A DNA stretch of 64,000 nt, taken from assembly GCF_030052815.1 (NCBI RefSeq), contig NC_079498.1:88322444-88386443 (forward strand), given 5' to 3'. The position numbers were made by a program, and so were the translations under genes. Below, piece by piece: positions 24,801 through 35,957 of the stretch; the stretch's first letter is position 1, and each line of letters opens with the position of its first letter. This DNA is from Hevea brasiliensis. Its lineage: Eukaryota; Streptophyta; Magnoliopsida; Malpighiales; Euphorbiaceae. The notes below the pieces were generated by a model. That model was not told where the DNA came from. It saw only the letters and a list, made by a program, of their open reading frames with translations, and did no database searches.

Positions 24801-25600
24801 ACTAGTCTAGGAACCATCAATGTTGGAGTCTTTCGGTTGTTCATCTGAAAGTCATGGAGGATTCTAAGTGCTTGATTGAGGACAACTCTAAAACAAAGGT
24901 ATCTTTCTATTAGTCATCTAAAAAAAAGTATATTTTTATTATTTATTTTAAAAAATCTTTATATTAAGAAATTTATATTATAAAAAGGGTGCTTCTATGA
25001 GTGGTCATTTCAAAACTCCAACTTGTTTATTGCACTTTATCATAGCACTATTATGGTGCTTAAGACTATATCACACAAAGGCAGAAGGATTGGTAGGAGT
25101 TGCCACTCATAAAATAATTAGGATGAATAAAGGATTTTAGTAAATGATGACTTACCCCTTACAGAGGTCCACTATCCTTTATTATCATAATTCAAAGGAC
25201 ACAGGTTTAGGATGGTCAGTACGGAGAAAGAAAATTATTGGGCACCCTTTCCACCTGGTCTTATCCAATGCTAGGGGTTGAGTCAGTCACCCCTTATTAT
25301 GTTAATTAGCCTATCTCGTTATTCTTCTTTTAAACCTCTTATTTCAAGCAAATGCACACACAAGTTATTCAAGGAAAGTAAATAAAATTCAAGTTCACAA
25401 GAATATAATGTTATAAAATGACATGTTACTATGTTAGATTAATTTACCATTTGCTTCCCTCATTTAACATGTTCCCATATTTATTTCATACAAGTATTAC
25501 TTTGCAAATCAAATCATATTCAATAGATAACAAGGCATACATACTGATATTGCTTGTCTAAAAATTAAGTAAAATAGTCAACTTTGAATAAGTTATCCAA
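24800..25600. other. Unassigned AT-rich interval
   Basis: About 800 bp with no recognisable protein. Part of it, probably from about 25000 on, should be the U3 of the Tat-like 5' LTR that ends near 26127, but I could not fix the LTR start. Confidence 0.4.
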
Positions 25601-26127
25601 CGTGGCAATCAGATAGTCAACTAGGCCTTAGAAGGTCAAAGACTAAGTGAGATAATGCTCAAACCAAACCAAGCAGTATCAAGCCAATGGAGCATAGCTG
25701 GTCTAAGACCAAACTAGACAAAAGAATATTATACTCTAAGACCGAACCAAACAAAAGAATGTTGTACTTTCACTCGACCAACAAGCTGAGCAAAAAGCTA
25801 TACTAAGCAATAGTTATGCTGGTCATAGAGCAAGCTAGATTTCATAGAGACAATCCAAGTATATCAACTCGAGATTTTCTTCATAAATGAGGCAACGACT
25901 ATTTTTCACCTAAAAAACCTAAAAATATTAAAAAAAAAAAGGATCCAGGAATTAGGTACGCATATTCACCATCTCAAATCGGCTATAACTCTTATCATTC
26001 TTTTACAATCGAATCACTAATTTGAGCGTCAGAGTGGTCGGCCATAGGGCCACCCACCTCACACATTCTTTGCTTGTAGATCTATGTGGCATTGGGACTA
26101 GGGCCATAAAGCTCACGGTAGCATCAG
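25600..26127 (+). repeat. 5' LTR (3' part) of the Tat/Retand-like element
   Basis: Ends close to AGCATCA at 26127, directly before the primer binding site. It contains TTTGAGCGTCAGAGTGG at about 26021-26037, the characteristic leader motif of Tat/Retand LTRs. The left border was not determined. The 3' LTR is not in the window because element C interrupts the element at 37401. Confidence 0.65.
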
Positions 26128-26128
26128 T

Positions 26129-26146
26129 GACACCATCTGTGGGAAA
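26129..26146 (+). other. Primer binding site of the Tat/Retand-like element
   Basis: TGACACCATCTGTGGGA resembles the TGGCGCCGTCTGTGGGA site usual in Tat-lineage elements, with C-to-T type changes. It defines the inner edge of the 5' LTR. Confidence 0.65.
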
Positions 26147-26274
26147 CTCAGATCACCGGTTGATAGCTCACATCTAAAATCATTTTTTTCTTTATTTTTA
26201 TTTTCTGTGCTACCAGTGAGTTTCAATCTTTAGTCCTAACCCAATTTTATCTTTTACGATTTTTGCTATTTCAA

Positions 26275-27647
26275 TGGTTGTAGATTTTAGGACTCCCAAC
26301 AAAAACATTATCTCTATCACCCTCGCACAAAGAGGATAACCACCTACGGTGGCAATGACCCAGAATTTGACCACGCCCACTATCCATATTGGTGGTCATA
26401 TTCCACTGCATAGCACTATCATGACAAATCAATAAAGCCCATTTCAAGGCATGATGACAAAGTAGGTTTTCCAATGCATCCAAAAAATGGAAACACAAAT
26501 TGCCTTCCTTGAGGGATTGATTCAAGGACCAGTGCTCCACCAGGGACACCTACCCCAGAAGCTAAACTAGTATTAAGGACACCTTCCAAAGAAGCAGATC
26601 CAACCCAATCCAAAGAGACCAAGTAGAAAATTGTTTGGTCAATAAATAACTAGACAAAAAAGACTAAACAGATCATTGTGAGCAAGTAAGAGGAGTAGTC
26701 TGATGAGTCGCCTTAGCCAAAGGTAAATTGGGGATTGGTGAAAGCATTAAAGAGGTACCAAAAATAGGAAGAAGAAGAGAATTTTGGTATTGGAGATGCA
26801 TATCCATTATCTGAACCAATCCTGGCCGAACAATTCCCATCAAAATTCAAACTACCTACACTGGACAAATATGCTAGAACAGCAGACCTGAGAAGTCACG
26901 TGGCAAACTTTCGAACAACAATGATGCTGCAAAATGTGAATGGTTATCATCTATGTCGGGTATTTCCAAAGCCACTGACCGAGCTAGCCTAGAAATGGTA
27001 TCAATGCCTCAAACCCGGATCAATTCAAAATTTTCATCAGCTCGCCACTGAGTTTAAGAATAAATTCATTTCTTACATCTTACCGAAAAAGTTATCTTCG
27101 AATCTTCAGAAAATAAAATAGCAAGAAGGAGAGTCCCTCAGGGAGTATATTGCTCAGTCCAATGCTGAGGCAATACAGGTTGAAAACTTAAACCATGATA
27201 CAACATGTGAGGTTTTGAAAAAAGTAACCAGGAACATTCAGTTCTCTAATTCTTTAATAAAAAAAACCCAACAGTAGCTACTAGTAGTTAATGGAGAGAG
27301 CTCAAAAGTACATCAAGATAGATGACGAGCATCAAGCTCTAAGAGAAGAAAGAAAATCTAGGCAAAATAATGATAGAAGACAAAACAAGAAAAATTATAG
27401 CTTGGATTAGAGGGTGTATAACTCCAATAGAAATTTTGAGCGAAGCAGAGAGAGGTTCCATAATTACATGATATTGAATGAAGTAAGATCAAAAGTTCTA
27501 ATGTGGATACAGAAGAACAACGAGCAAGTCAAATGGACAAAAAAGCCATTTTGTAGGTTACATGAAGATCATGGCCACACCACCGATGAATGCAAGCAGC
27601 TTAAAGATGAGATAGAAGGATTAATCAAAGACTTGAGAGATTTATAA
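26275..27647 (+). pseudogene. Gag of the Tat/Retand-like element, decayed
   Basis: A Met at 26275 opens a short N-terminal piece, and a coiled segment IQKMETQIAFLEGLIQG follows near 26470. The core is at about 26830-27240: KFKLPTLDKYARTADLRSHV, NFRTTMMLQN, CRVFPKPLTE, then a stop, KWYQCLKPGSIQNF, and SLREYIAQSN after another stop. The C-terminal zinc-binding-like segment FCRLHEDHGHTTDECKQL lies at about 27550-27605, a signature of Retand/Ogre-type gag proteins. At least four in-frame stops and frame shifts occur. Confidence 0.8.
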
Positions 27648-27712
27648 GGGAAAGTAGGGATGAAAGAAAAGCGTCCACCTGCAGAAACAAGGATATCATC
27701 ACAGAAAAAGAT

Positions 27713-28129
27713 ATGAGTATGATCTATGTAATCAATGTAATCGCAAGCAGACCAAACATTGGCAAGGAGATAATCACCATTGGTTCTAATGACCATGAGG
27801 TAAAACAACCGCATTCTGACCTTTTGGTTGTGTCTGTACAGATAAACAGGTACATAGTACGACAGGTGCTAATTGACACAGGTAGATCAGTGAATCTCCT
27901 GACAAAAGAAGTCTTAGAGAAACTTGGGCACAAGTCAAAAAACCTGGCTAAGGTCATGTACCCTCTAATCGGTTTAGGCGATAAGACAATCCTAGTTTTT
28001 GGAATCATCAATTTGGTGGTGGTCTTGGGTGATGAAGGATACAAGAGGGAGATTTGCACAAAGTTTGTGATGGTCGATATTCCCCTATCATACAATATTA
28101 TCCTCAGCCAACCTATCAAAATGGCATAG
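27713..28129 (+). pseudogene. Aspartic protease domain, start of pol (Tat/Retand-like)
   Basis: Open frame of 138 residues containing VRQVLIDTGRSVNLLTKEVL at about 27858-27918. The D-T-G-(R)-S active-site text is intact apart from Arg for the usual Ser or Ala. It is followed by the YNIILSQP segment (usually YN-ILGR) near 28090. The protease would cut the gag-pol polyprotein. A stop at 28127-28129 and the solo LTR at 28314 separate it from the RT. Confidence 0.75.
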
Positions 28130-28313
28130 TGATTAGTATGCAATGGTTGTGTATGAAACTGCCTGCTAATGGAGGGATAGTGATAGTTCTAGGGAGCTAA
28201 AAATTAGCGCAAGAATGTTATAAGAAATCAATAAAGGTGGTCATGGAAGTAACCCTACAGATTGAGCTACTGGAAAGACAAGAGAGTCAAATCTCACCCA
28301 AACCAGTCGACCT

Positions 28314-31300
28314 TGTCACACCTTACCCCTCTGTAAGGCATAACATGATCCCGTAGAATACCTAATGAACTATCGAACTTCACCTACCGATAACTCATTA
28401 AGTACCCTACCAGGGATTTTAAAACAATTTTCTTATTTATGACAAGTGGTGAGCGTTTCTAATAAATATTTAAAACATTTAGTTGAAATTAAAACTAATT
28501 AATATTTTTGGCCATTTTAGTTTTCCGCAAATTTTATAAAAATTTTGACAGAGTTTCCTCTGTATTTTGAGAAAACCATTCTTCGAATACCTGTAAAAAG
28601 CACTTCCAAAAATATTTCACAACTCCCAACCACCAATAATTCTCAAATCAACTCAATCAAGGCACTTCAAATAATTTCACAATACAAATCAAGATTTCTC
28701 ATCTCCAAGTATTTAATATCTTCATTTACAAAACATAAAGTAGAAAATTTATGTTTACAAATATTAAATTTACAGAAACAAACCCAAAATAATATTATTA
28801 CAATTTATTTACAACTGCTCAATTTACATTGATACTTATGACATTACAGTATTTACATCAAAATAACCATAAGGGTATAAAACAATACCCGTACAAAAGC
28901 TTGATGTGATCTTCAACTCAGTAGCAGCTCACTCTGCTGCTTTTTCCTTGCTCTTATCTGCGACAGTAAATTAAACTATCGCTGAGTATAAACATACTCA
29001 GTGGTGCACAATAAAGATTTAAAATGTGATACATAAATCATTTATTGAAGAAACATAATTTGAAAACTTCACAATCACATTTCACAAATATCAAAGCTCA
29101 TAACAACTCATTTTGTCAAATAATATATTAAACAACAGTTTAGTCAAACAATTACATAAACACAGTGTTGCCAAAGTCGTACACAACTTAAGCCATGACA
29201 CAAAATTTCCGATCAATGCCGTGTTGTACACCACGACAAAGCAATCTCAACCCCATTAATTGAAACCAATGAGGGAGGTGGCTAGCTAGCTAATGAGTAC
29301 TCATCCGATCTACAACCTCAACTGGCAAGCCAGAGAGGGAGGATAAGTAATGATCTCAACCCCATAAATGGAGGAGGAAATGTGATACTGTCATGCTAAG
29401 TGTGAACATAAAATCCATTTCAAACATTTCATTCAAATATTGCATACAAAAATCAAATCAATTTCCAAAGTTACAATTTGATCACAAGGTGGCAACACAA
29501 AAGTTCATATGTTCATAATGCATGCTAAATCAATTTTTCAAGAGTAAAATGCTTAAATAGGGTTTATTGTGCACAAACCTCAGACGAGTCGCCTATTGGC
29601 CTTGACTCGACCCCTCGGGTTCTGTCCCGGTATTCTTTTCCACTGAAACATGAAATTTTACAATGTTTCAGTACTAGAACTTAAAATAAATCCAAAATAA
29701 ACTTAGCTTCACATTTACCTAGCTCTAACGTGTTAAATTCGACGTTCTCGAAATTTTGTGTTTCGGGTTACTATTCACTGCACTATTCAAGTCAATTAGT
29801 TGACTTTCTAAGGCTTAATAGGTATGGGAACTCCAACTTCACCCACATACCACATTTTGGTCATTAAACTTGTTGGTTTTGGTCATTTTCTCAAAACTTA
29901 GGTCATTTTGGCAAAATTGCCAATTTTCGGTTTTGGTTCTCCGAAGTTGCACTATTCCATTGGTCGATCTACTGTTGGAATTTGACAAAACTTCCTTCAT
30001 AGAAAATGTTCCTTATTGTCTTAAGTGTATTCTCATTTTTGGATCACCTCAATCGGAGTTTTGTAGCTCAAGTTATGGCCAAAATAAGTTTACTGTTCAC
30101 GTGCACTGTTCATACTGCAATTTAGGTGCTGTCAGATTTTTGGTCCAACTTTGGTCAATAATTTGATCAAGTTAAGTTCATAATCTGGTCTCACTTTCTT
30201 CATATGAAATGTTGTACTATGTCTTAGGTTTCCATCGGTTCAAGAATCGCCTAAATCCGAGTTTTCTAGAGAGAGTTATAGCCCTCCAAACATTGCTGCT
30301 CAATGAAAATTCTGCAGAATTTCAGTACAGTAAATTTAACTTTGCTCAATGATTTGAATGAGTTAATGGCCTAATTTGGGTTGGTGTTCTTCATGAAAGT
30401 TTTAGGTCTATATCATATCTAATTTCTGGTAAAATTTCAGGTCAATTTGACCTACCTAGCTCGAGTTATGACCAAATGAACAGTTACTGTTCATTTGGTC
30501 AGTTTTGGTGCAGGGCAGCCTGCAATCAATTCACTTTGGTCAACTGTTTCACCAAGTTTTGGTCAGTTTTTGGTCATGGTTCCTCAATGAAAATTGTGCT
30601 CTTTTATGTCTATTTTCATCTCCAATTGGTGGCATATCAATTGGACTTGTAAAATTTGAGTTTTGGTCCTTCAAAGTGGGTTTGGTCATGCTGCCAGCAG
30701 CATGACCATTGACCTACGAATTTGATTTTTATTCCAACAATTCCCACACAACTTATTTGGTCATAATTGACCATTATTTCATTTCACAATAGGTTAAATA
30801 TGCCATTTATGCATTTCTCCAATTTTTGGTTCATAAACCCTTACATTGAAACCCTAAACTCACTAACTCTTGCATTTAACCATAACTAGTGCACTTAACC
30901 TTAACCATTCAACTAATCAAAGCTTTTAAACTCCTTCTAATGCATCAATTTCATGTAATTCATACTCCTATCAAGCTGCCCAAATTTCAATTTAATTCTT
31001 TCCCCATATTTGTTTCATTTAAATCAAGTTATTAGCTCACTTAATTACCTAAACATGCATTTGAATGGAAAAGTAACAATTTAACATACTAACCTTTTGT
31101 TAAAGCTTCAAAACCCTATCTTTAACTCTTCCTTCTTCTTGTAATCCTCTTCTCAAGTTGTAACAATAAGCTCTAGGGAGGTTTTTAATGGAGTTATTTG
31201 AATTAAGTGAAGAAAACTAAGCTTAAAAGTAAGCTTACATGGAAGTCCACTCATGGAGGAACTTGGGAGGAAGATGGGGTGGCAAGGAAGATGAAAGAAG

Positions 31301-31977
31301 AAGAGATTTTCTTTTGTTTTTCCCTTACACGTTTTTTTCTTTGGAAGACCATAAATATCAATTTTAATAAATATTTAACAAATTTGTTTATGACATCATT
31401 AGTGATGTCATCAACTTTGACTTTTCCAACCTCTTTCCTTTTCTCTTTTTTTTTTCTATTTATTTTTCTATTAGTTATTTAATTCTATTGTCGATTCCGA
31501 AATTTTCTTTTCTCCGATTTTATTTGACAGTTAGGTCAGGAGTCAGCTCTCGGGGTCAATTGACCAAATCGCCCCTCGCCGGTTCATCCCGGTTTGCAAA
31601 TAATCCAATATTTCTTCCGGCTCCCTGACCTAATTATTTGACTGACTTAACAGTTCTTTTTCATGATTTTCTCTTTTCCACTGTGTCCATAAGGGTCCTA
31701 AGGACCGCAGCGTCACTTTTTACGGTTCGAAATTTGAGTTTAAAATGACTTGTGATGCGTTCCCGAGGAGGTCACTCATCGCTGTGACTCTCGGCTCGTT
31801 TAACCTCTTATGTTCTGTTTTTCTTATTTATAGTTAACTAATTAAACATTACTAATTATTTGTGTTTATGGCTTCTCAAATTGTCTTAGGTATGGCTCTA
31901 ATCCCAATAATTGTCCGGACTGACACCGGTCACCGGAACACTGAAATATACCAGGCTATGCAAACGGGGGTGTTACA
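28314..31977 (-). mobile_element. Solo LTR (3.66 kb) inserted in pol of the Tat/Retand-like element
   Basis: From TGTCACACCTTACC at 28314 to GGGGGTGTTACA at 31977, with a perfect 5-bp duplication GACCT (28309-28313, 31978-31982). The pol text resumes directly after it. There is no internal region. It carries the paired stem-loop at 28960-29001, a 31-bp palindrome at 30470-30500 and the CCAATTGG pair at 30622-30644. It is of the same LTR superfamily as elements D and 2, inserted in reverse relative to its host element. Confidence 0.95.
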
Positions 31978-31982
31978 GACCT

Positions 31983-32791
31983 AGTGACAAGGAGGAATTA
32001 GAAGAAGGGAAAAATATTTGCCTCGGTACTGTGCTTAGTGGACTGAACAGAGAAGTAGTAATCCGAACATTAAAAGATAGAATAACAACATTTGCATGGA
32101 CAATGGAAGACATAAAAGGAATAAACCTAGTAATAATTACTCATAAGCTAAGCGTTAACCCAGAACTAAAACTAGTTCAACATAAGAAAAGGTGGTTCAC
32201 ACCAGAGCATCAACAGGTAATTAAAAGTGAAGTTAAGAAATTATTTGATGTAGGTTTGATTCAGGAAGTTAAATACCCAACTTGGGTAGCCAACATTGTC
32301 TTAGTCAAAAGACAAATGAAAAATGGCAAATGTGCATTGACTACACAAACCTCAATAAAGCATGTTCAAAGGATCATTGTCCATTACCAAACATCAATAA
32401 ACTAGTGGACACAACAGTCGAGCATGTAGTGGTGTCACTAGTCGATACTATATCAGGATACCACCAAATAAGCATGGATCCCAAAGATGAAGAAAAGACT
32501 GCCTTTATGATAGATTTCGGAGTGTTCTACTACAGAGTCATGCCATTCAATCTCAAAAATGCTAGGGCCACTTATCAAAGGCTAATAGATCAAATGTTTA
32601 AAGAACAGAAAGGCCGAATAGTCAAAGTCAATGTCGATGACATGATCATCAAGTCCAAAAGACTAGAAGACCTAATCCTTAATATGCAGCATCTAAGCAA
32701 TATAAAAGAAGTACGGCGACTAAATGGACGGATTACAGCCCTCGGAAGATTCATGAGTTGCTTGTCAAAAAAATGTTTACCCTTCTTTTGA
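31983..32791 (+). pseudogene. Reverse transcriptase domain (Tat/Retand-like)
   Basis: First frame: FAWTMEDIKGIN, then NPELKLVQHKKRWFTPEHQQ and GLIQEVKYPTWVANIVLVK. After a frame shift near 32320 the second frame reads MCIDYTNLNKACSKD, CPLPNINKLVD, SGYHQISMDPKDEEKTAF, YYRVMPFNLKNARATYQRL and VNVDDMIIKS. The catalytic Asp pair of the YxDD box is present (NVDD, about 32627-32640). After the box the text jumps to LNGRITALGRF, so the connection is internally deleted. The motif set is that of Tat-lineage RT. Confidence 0.88.
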
Positions 32792-32799
32792 GCTTTAAG

Positions 32800-33280
32800 A
32801 GCAAGAAATTATTTCAAATGTGTGGAATAATGCCATGTAGCTTTTGATCATTTGAAATAATTTTTATCATCACCTCTTTTACTTGATTTGCCAAAACTGG
32901 GCGAGGTATTGTTTCTTTATCTTGCAGTAACAAAAGAAACTATCATTTTGGACCTTGCTCGGGAGGAAAAAGACGAACAAAGGCCAATCTACTATACTAT
33001 CCAAGTACTAAAAGGGTCCAAACTAAATTATCGAATCCTAGAAAAACTTCCATATGTAATCTTATTAGCAGCAACTAAGCTGATGCCATACTTTAAAGCT
33101 CACACCATTAAAGTCTAAACAAATTATCCTTTAAAGAAAATTTTACACAGACCAGAAGCATTTGGATAATTAGCAGCATGATTCATCATCCTCAGAGCAT
33201 ATGACATCAGATACATGTCGAGGACAGTGCTCAAAGCATAAGTACTCGCTAATTTTGTAGCTGAATTAATGCCCAGACCC
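32800..33280 (+). pseudogene. First RNase H domain (gypsy type), decayed
   Basis: Open part at 32888-33118 with LFLYLAVTKETIILDLAREEK, QRPIYYTIQVLKGSKLNYR and KLPYVILLAATKLMPYF. After a stop the expected TNYPLKKILHRPEAFG and RAYDIRYMSRTVLKAVLANFVAE-like text reads on to about 33270 with three stops. Degrades RNA in RNA-DNA hybrids during reverse transcription. Order and wording match Tat-lineage pol. Confidence 0.75.
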
Positions 33281-33289
33281 TAGGATGAA

Positions 33290-33720
33290 GAAAAACCAAA
33301 GGAATAGTGGGATGTATGGACAGATGGAGCAGTAAGTTCATCTAGTGAGTAGATAGGCATGGTCCTTGAGGGACCACATAAAGCAAAGTTCAAATACACA
33401 ATAAAGCTTACATATTGAGCAATGAACAATATAGCCAAATATGAAGCCACCCTCATGGCATTACGAATCATCAAAGAGGCACCAAAAGGTCAACATTTAT
33501 TATGAATCATAACTAGTTGTTAATCAATTACAAGGAAATTACGGAGTAAAAGACAAAAACTTGGGAAAATATGAGCTACAGATCCAAAACATGTTAGCAC
33601 AAATCCGCGCAGATAATAGAGATATGAACATTCTCCAAATACCCAAGGAAGAGAACCAAAAAGCAGATATTTTAGCAAAAGTAGTAGCAACAGGTGAACA
33701 ATACTTCTCCCAACCCATCC
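33290..33720 (+). pseudogene. Second RNase H domain (archaeal-type aRNH) of the Tat-like pol
   Basis: Frame text WDVWTDGAVSSSS near 33309, IGMVLEGPHKAKFKYTIKL, NNIAKYEATLMALRIIKEA near 33420-33480 and EENQKADILAKVVATG near 33650-33690. These are the D, E and D positions of an RNase H fold and follow directly after a first RNase H. A second, archaeal-like RNase H is a known trait of Tat-lineage plant elements. Several stops interrupt it. Confidence 0.75.
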
Positions 33721-33839
33721 CTCTGTAAGAGAAAATAACACCAATTATGGACGAAGAGGAAGCATTACCAATCGACATCAGAGAAATATGGATGGCACCC
33801 ATTTTCTACTACCTCAATCAAGTACACTTCTAGAAGATT

Positions 33840-34990
33840 AACTTGAGGCCAAGAAGATAGTATAGAGATTAACAAGGTATAACATACTCGATGGATGGCT
33901 ATATAGGAGATCTTACCTCCAACCATGGCTTAAATGTATGAGCAGAGAAGATAGTCTGATAACTTTACTTGAAATCCATAAAGGAACAAGAATAATCACT
34001 AAGAAAGCATTTAGACAAGGATTCTTCTAGCCTACCATAGTACAAGATGCTAAAGTTTAGTACAGAAGTGCTAAAGATGCCAAGAACATAGTAATATTCC
34101 TCACTAGTGAGTAGAATAACTTTTAGCAATTTGCAGCCCTTGATCCTTCTACCAATGGGGCATTGACATCTTTGGACATTTTCTAATGGTGACAGGATCC
34201 TATAAATATGCCATAGTTTCCATTGACCACTTTACCAAATGGCCATAAGCCTAGGCATCATAGTATGTAATAACCAATTTAGCAATCACCTTCATCAGAG
34301 AAAATATATTTTACAGGTTTATAGTTCCCAAAGTCATCATAACATACAATGACACCCAGTTCACCAGTAATAAATTTAAAGAACTATGTGCCAAGTGGGG
34401 TATTGATCTTCATTTCGCTTCAACCTATCACCTGCAAATGAACGGAATGACCAAAGTCACAAACTAAAAAATTCTCCAAGCACTAAAGAGAAGGTTAGGC
34501 AAAGTAAAAGGATCACGACCTAACCATCTACTGAACATCTTATAGGCTTACCGAACTACACCAAGGTCAATAACAAGGGAAACTCCATTTTCACTCACAT
34601 ATAGATTAAAAGCAGTAATCTCGACAGAAGTTAATATTCCATCAACCCGTACAGAACACCCCGAGGAAGCATCACAAAAAGAAGAACTGTGATTTAACAT
34701 CGATACGGCAGAAGAGCTAAGAGACATAGCCTTTGTGCAAATGACTCAATACAGGTAAAAGATGACTTGCATGTATAATAGAAAAGTCAAAGGTCAAGCA
34801 TTTATGGTCGAGACCTAGTAGACGATGTAATTGGTGGAATTACTGAAGCTGAGAAGTTAGGAAGCAACTGGGTTGGTCCTTTCTTCATATTCAAAGTCAT
34901 CCACCTAAGGTCCTACAAATTGGCTAAAACAAATAGCAGAGTTTTGCCCTAAGCATGGAATATCTATAACCTTCGCAAATATTATTAATA
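33840..34990 (+). pseudogene. Integrase (Tat/Retand-like), catalytic residues lost
   Basis: N-terminal piece YRRSYLQPWLKCMSREDSL near 33900 and AFRQGFF near 34010. The core begins GIDIFGHFLMVTGSYKYA at about 34150 with its first Asp. The second catalytic Asp is Tyr (ITYNDTQF, about 34339-34362), and the Glu of the DDE triad reads Lys (QMNGMTKVTN, about 34435-34464). The C-terminal barrel GSNWVGPFFIFKVIHLRSYK and YNLRKYY ends near 34987. Stops and shifts are frequent. No chromodomain follows, as expected for Tat. Confidence 0.8.
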
Positions 34991-35017
34991 AAGAGGAATT
35001 TTTCAGAAATCCTATCT

Positions 35018-35300
35018 AAAAAGTTCTGAGGATGCTTAGCCCATCCATGGTGATAGTTCTTTAGGCTAAAATATTCTAAGGGTGCTTAGTCTATCCACGA
35101 TGATAGTCCATCAGGCTAAAGAATTTTAAGAGTGCTTAGCCCATCCATGACGATAGTCCGCTAGGCTAAAAAATTCTAAGGGTGCTTAGCCCATCTACAG
35201 TGATAGTCTATTAGACTAAAAAATTCTAAGTGTGTTTAGCCCATCCACGACGATAGTTTACCAGGCTAAAGAATTCTAAGGGTACTTAAGCCCATTAAAT
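35018..35300 (+). repeat. 50-bp tandem array in the 3' untranslated region
   Basis: The phrase TGCTTAGCCCATCC or a one- or two-base variant recurs at 35033, 35083, 35133, 35183, 35233 and 35283, an exact 50-bp period over at least five units. Each unit also has GATAGT and AGGCTAAA at fixed spacing. It lies just downstream of integrase. Tat-lineage elements are known for variable tandem arrays here, and such arrays have seeded genome satellites. Confidence 0.93.
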
Positions 35301-35957
35301 GGTGATACTTTGTGTTGTGAACAACCCATTTACAAAATCCAAGGATTTCAACATTCTGTCCTACTAAAAATTTAAGAGTATTTAGTCCATCATGATAACA
35401 TCATCACAGATAACCCATTTTCAAAGCCAAACAAAATACTTAGACTTGAAATTAGAGCAAAAAGAAATGCTCCCATAACGAACGATTGTACCTTTTTTTG
35501 ATCAAGTAAACACTTTACCCAGTAAAAATTTACCAGACTAAATATGTTACATTTTGCCAATTCAAAGGTTTGAGTTTAACTTTTAATTATTAATATTTTT
35601 TTTAAGCATTATCAAAATACGAAGTTGCTATTTTATTCCTTACTCTAATATTGTCCAAAAGAGAGATTACCATTATGGCACTATCATTCAAGCAAGAGGC
35701 TCGAACCTTTTTACTTGTGAGATTTTATAGGTGGCACTTATTAATGGATTTGGCGTGTGGGTTAGAATTATGATACTTTTAATTGTTTTATTACTTATTT
35801 CGCCTGGCCTATGGGTCCAAGCCTTCTTATCAATAATTATGTTGCTCGGATCGACTACAAATTACTAATAGAAGGAAAATCAAAAACAAAGAAGAAAAAG
35901 GAAAAACGATTTCTATTTAAAAGCAAGAGAAATTACAAGAGCATCAAGCAGAGGAGC
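35301..35957. other. 3' untranslated interval of the Tat-like element
   Basis: AT-rich stretch between the 50-bp array and the end of the antisense ORF. A single further unit-like phrase (TTTAAGAGTATTTAGTCCATC) lies near 35368-35388. No gene is seen. Confidence 0.5.

Noticed and set aside
27724..28143. 139-codon minus-strand frame
   Set aside because: Exact shadow of the protease frame on the plus strand, which has the DTG motif and family wording.
35018..35300. Tandem array as a CRISPR array
   Set aside because: The whole 50-bp unit repeats, with no unique spacers; plant nuclear context.
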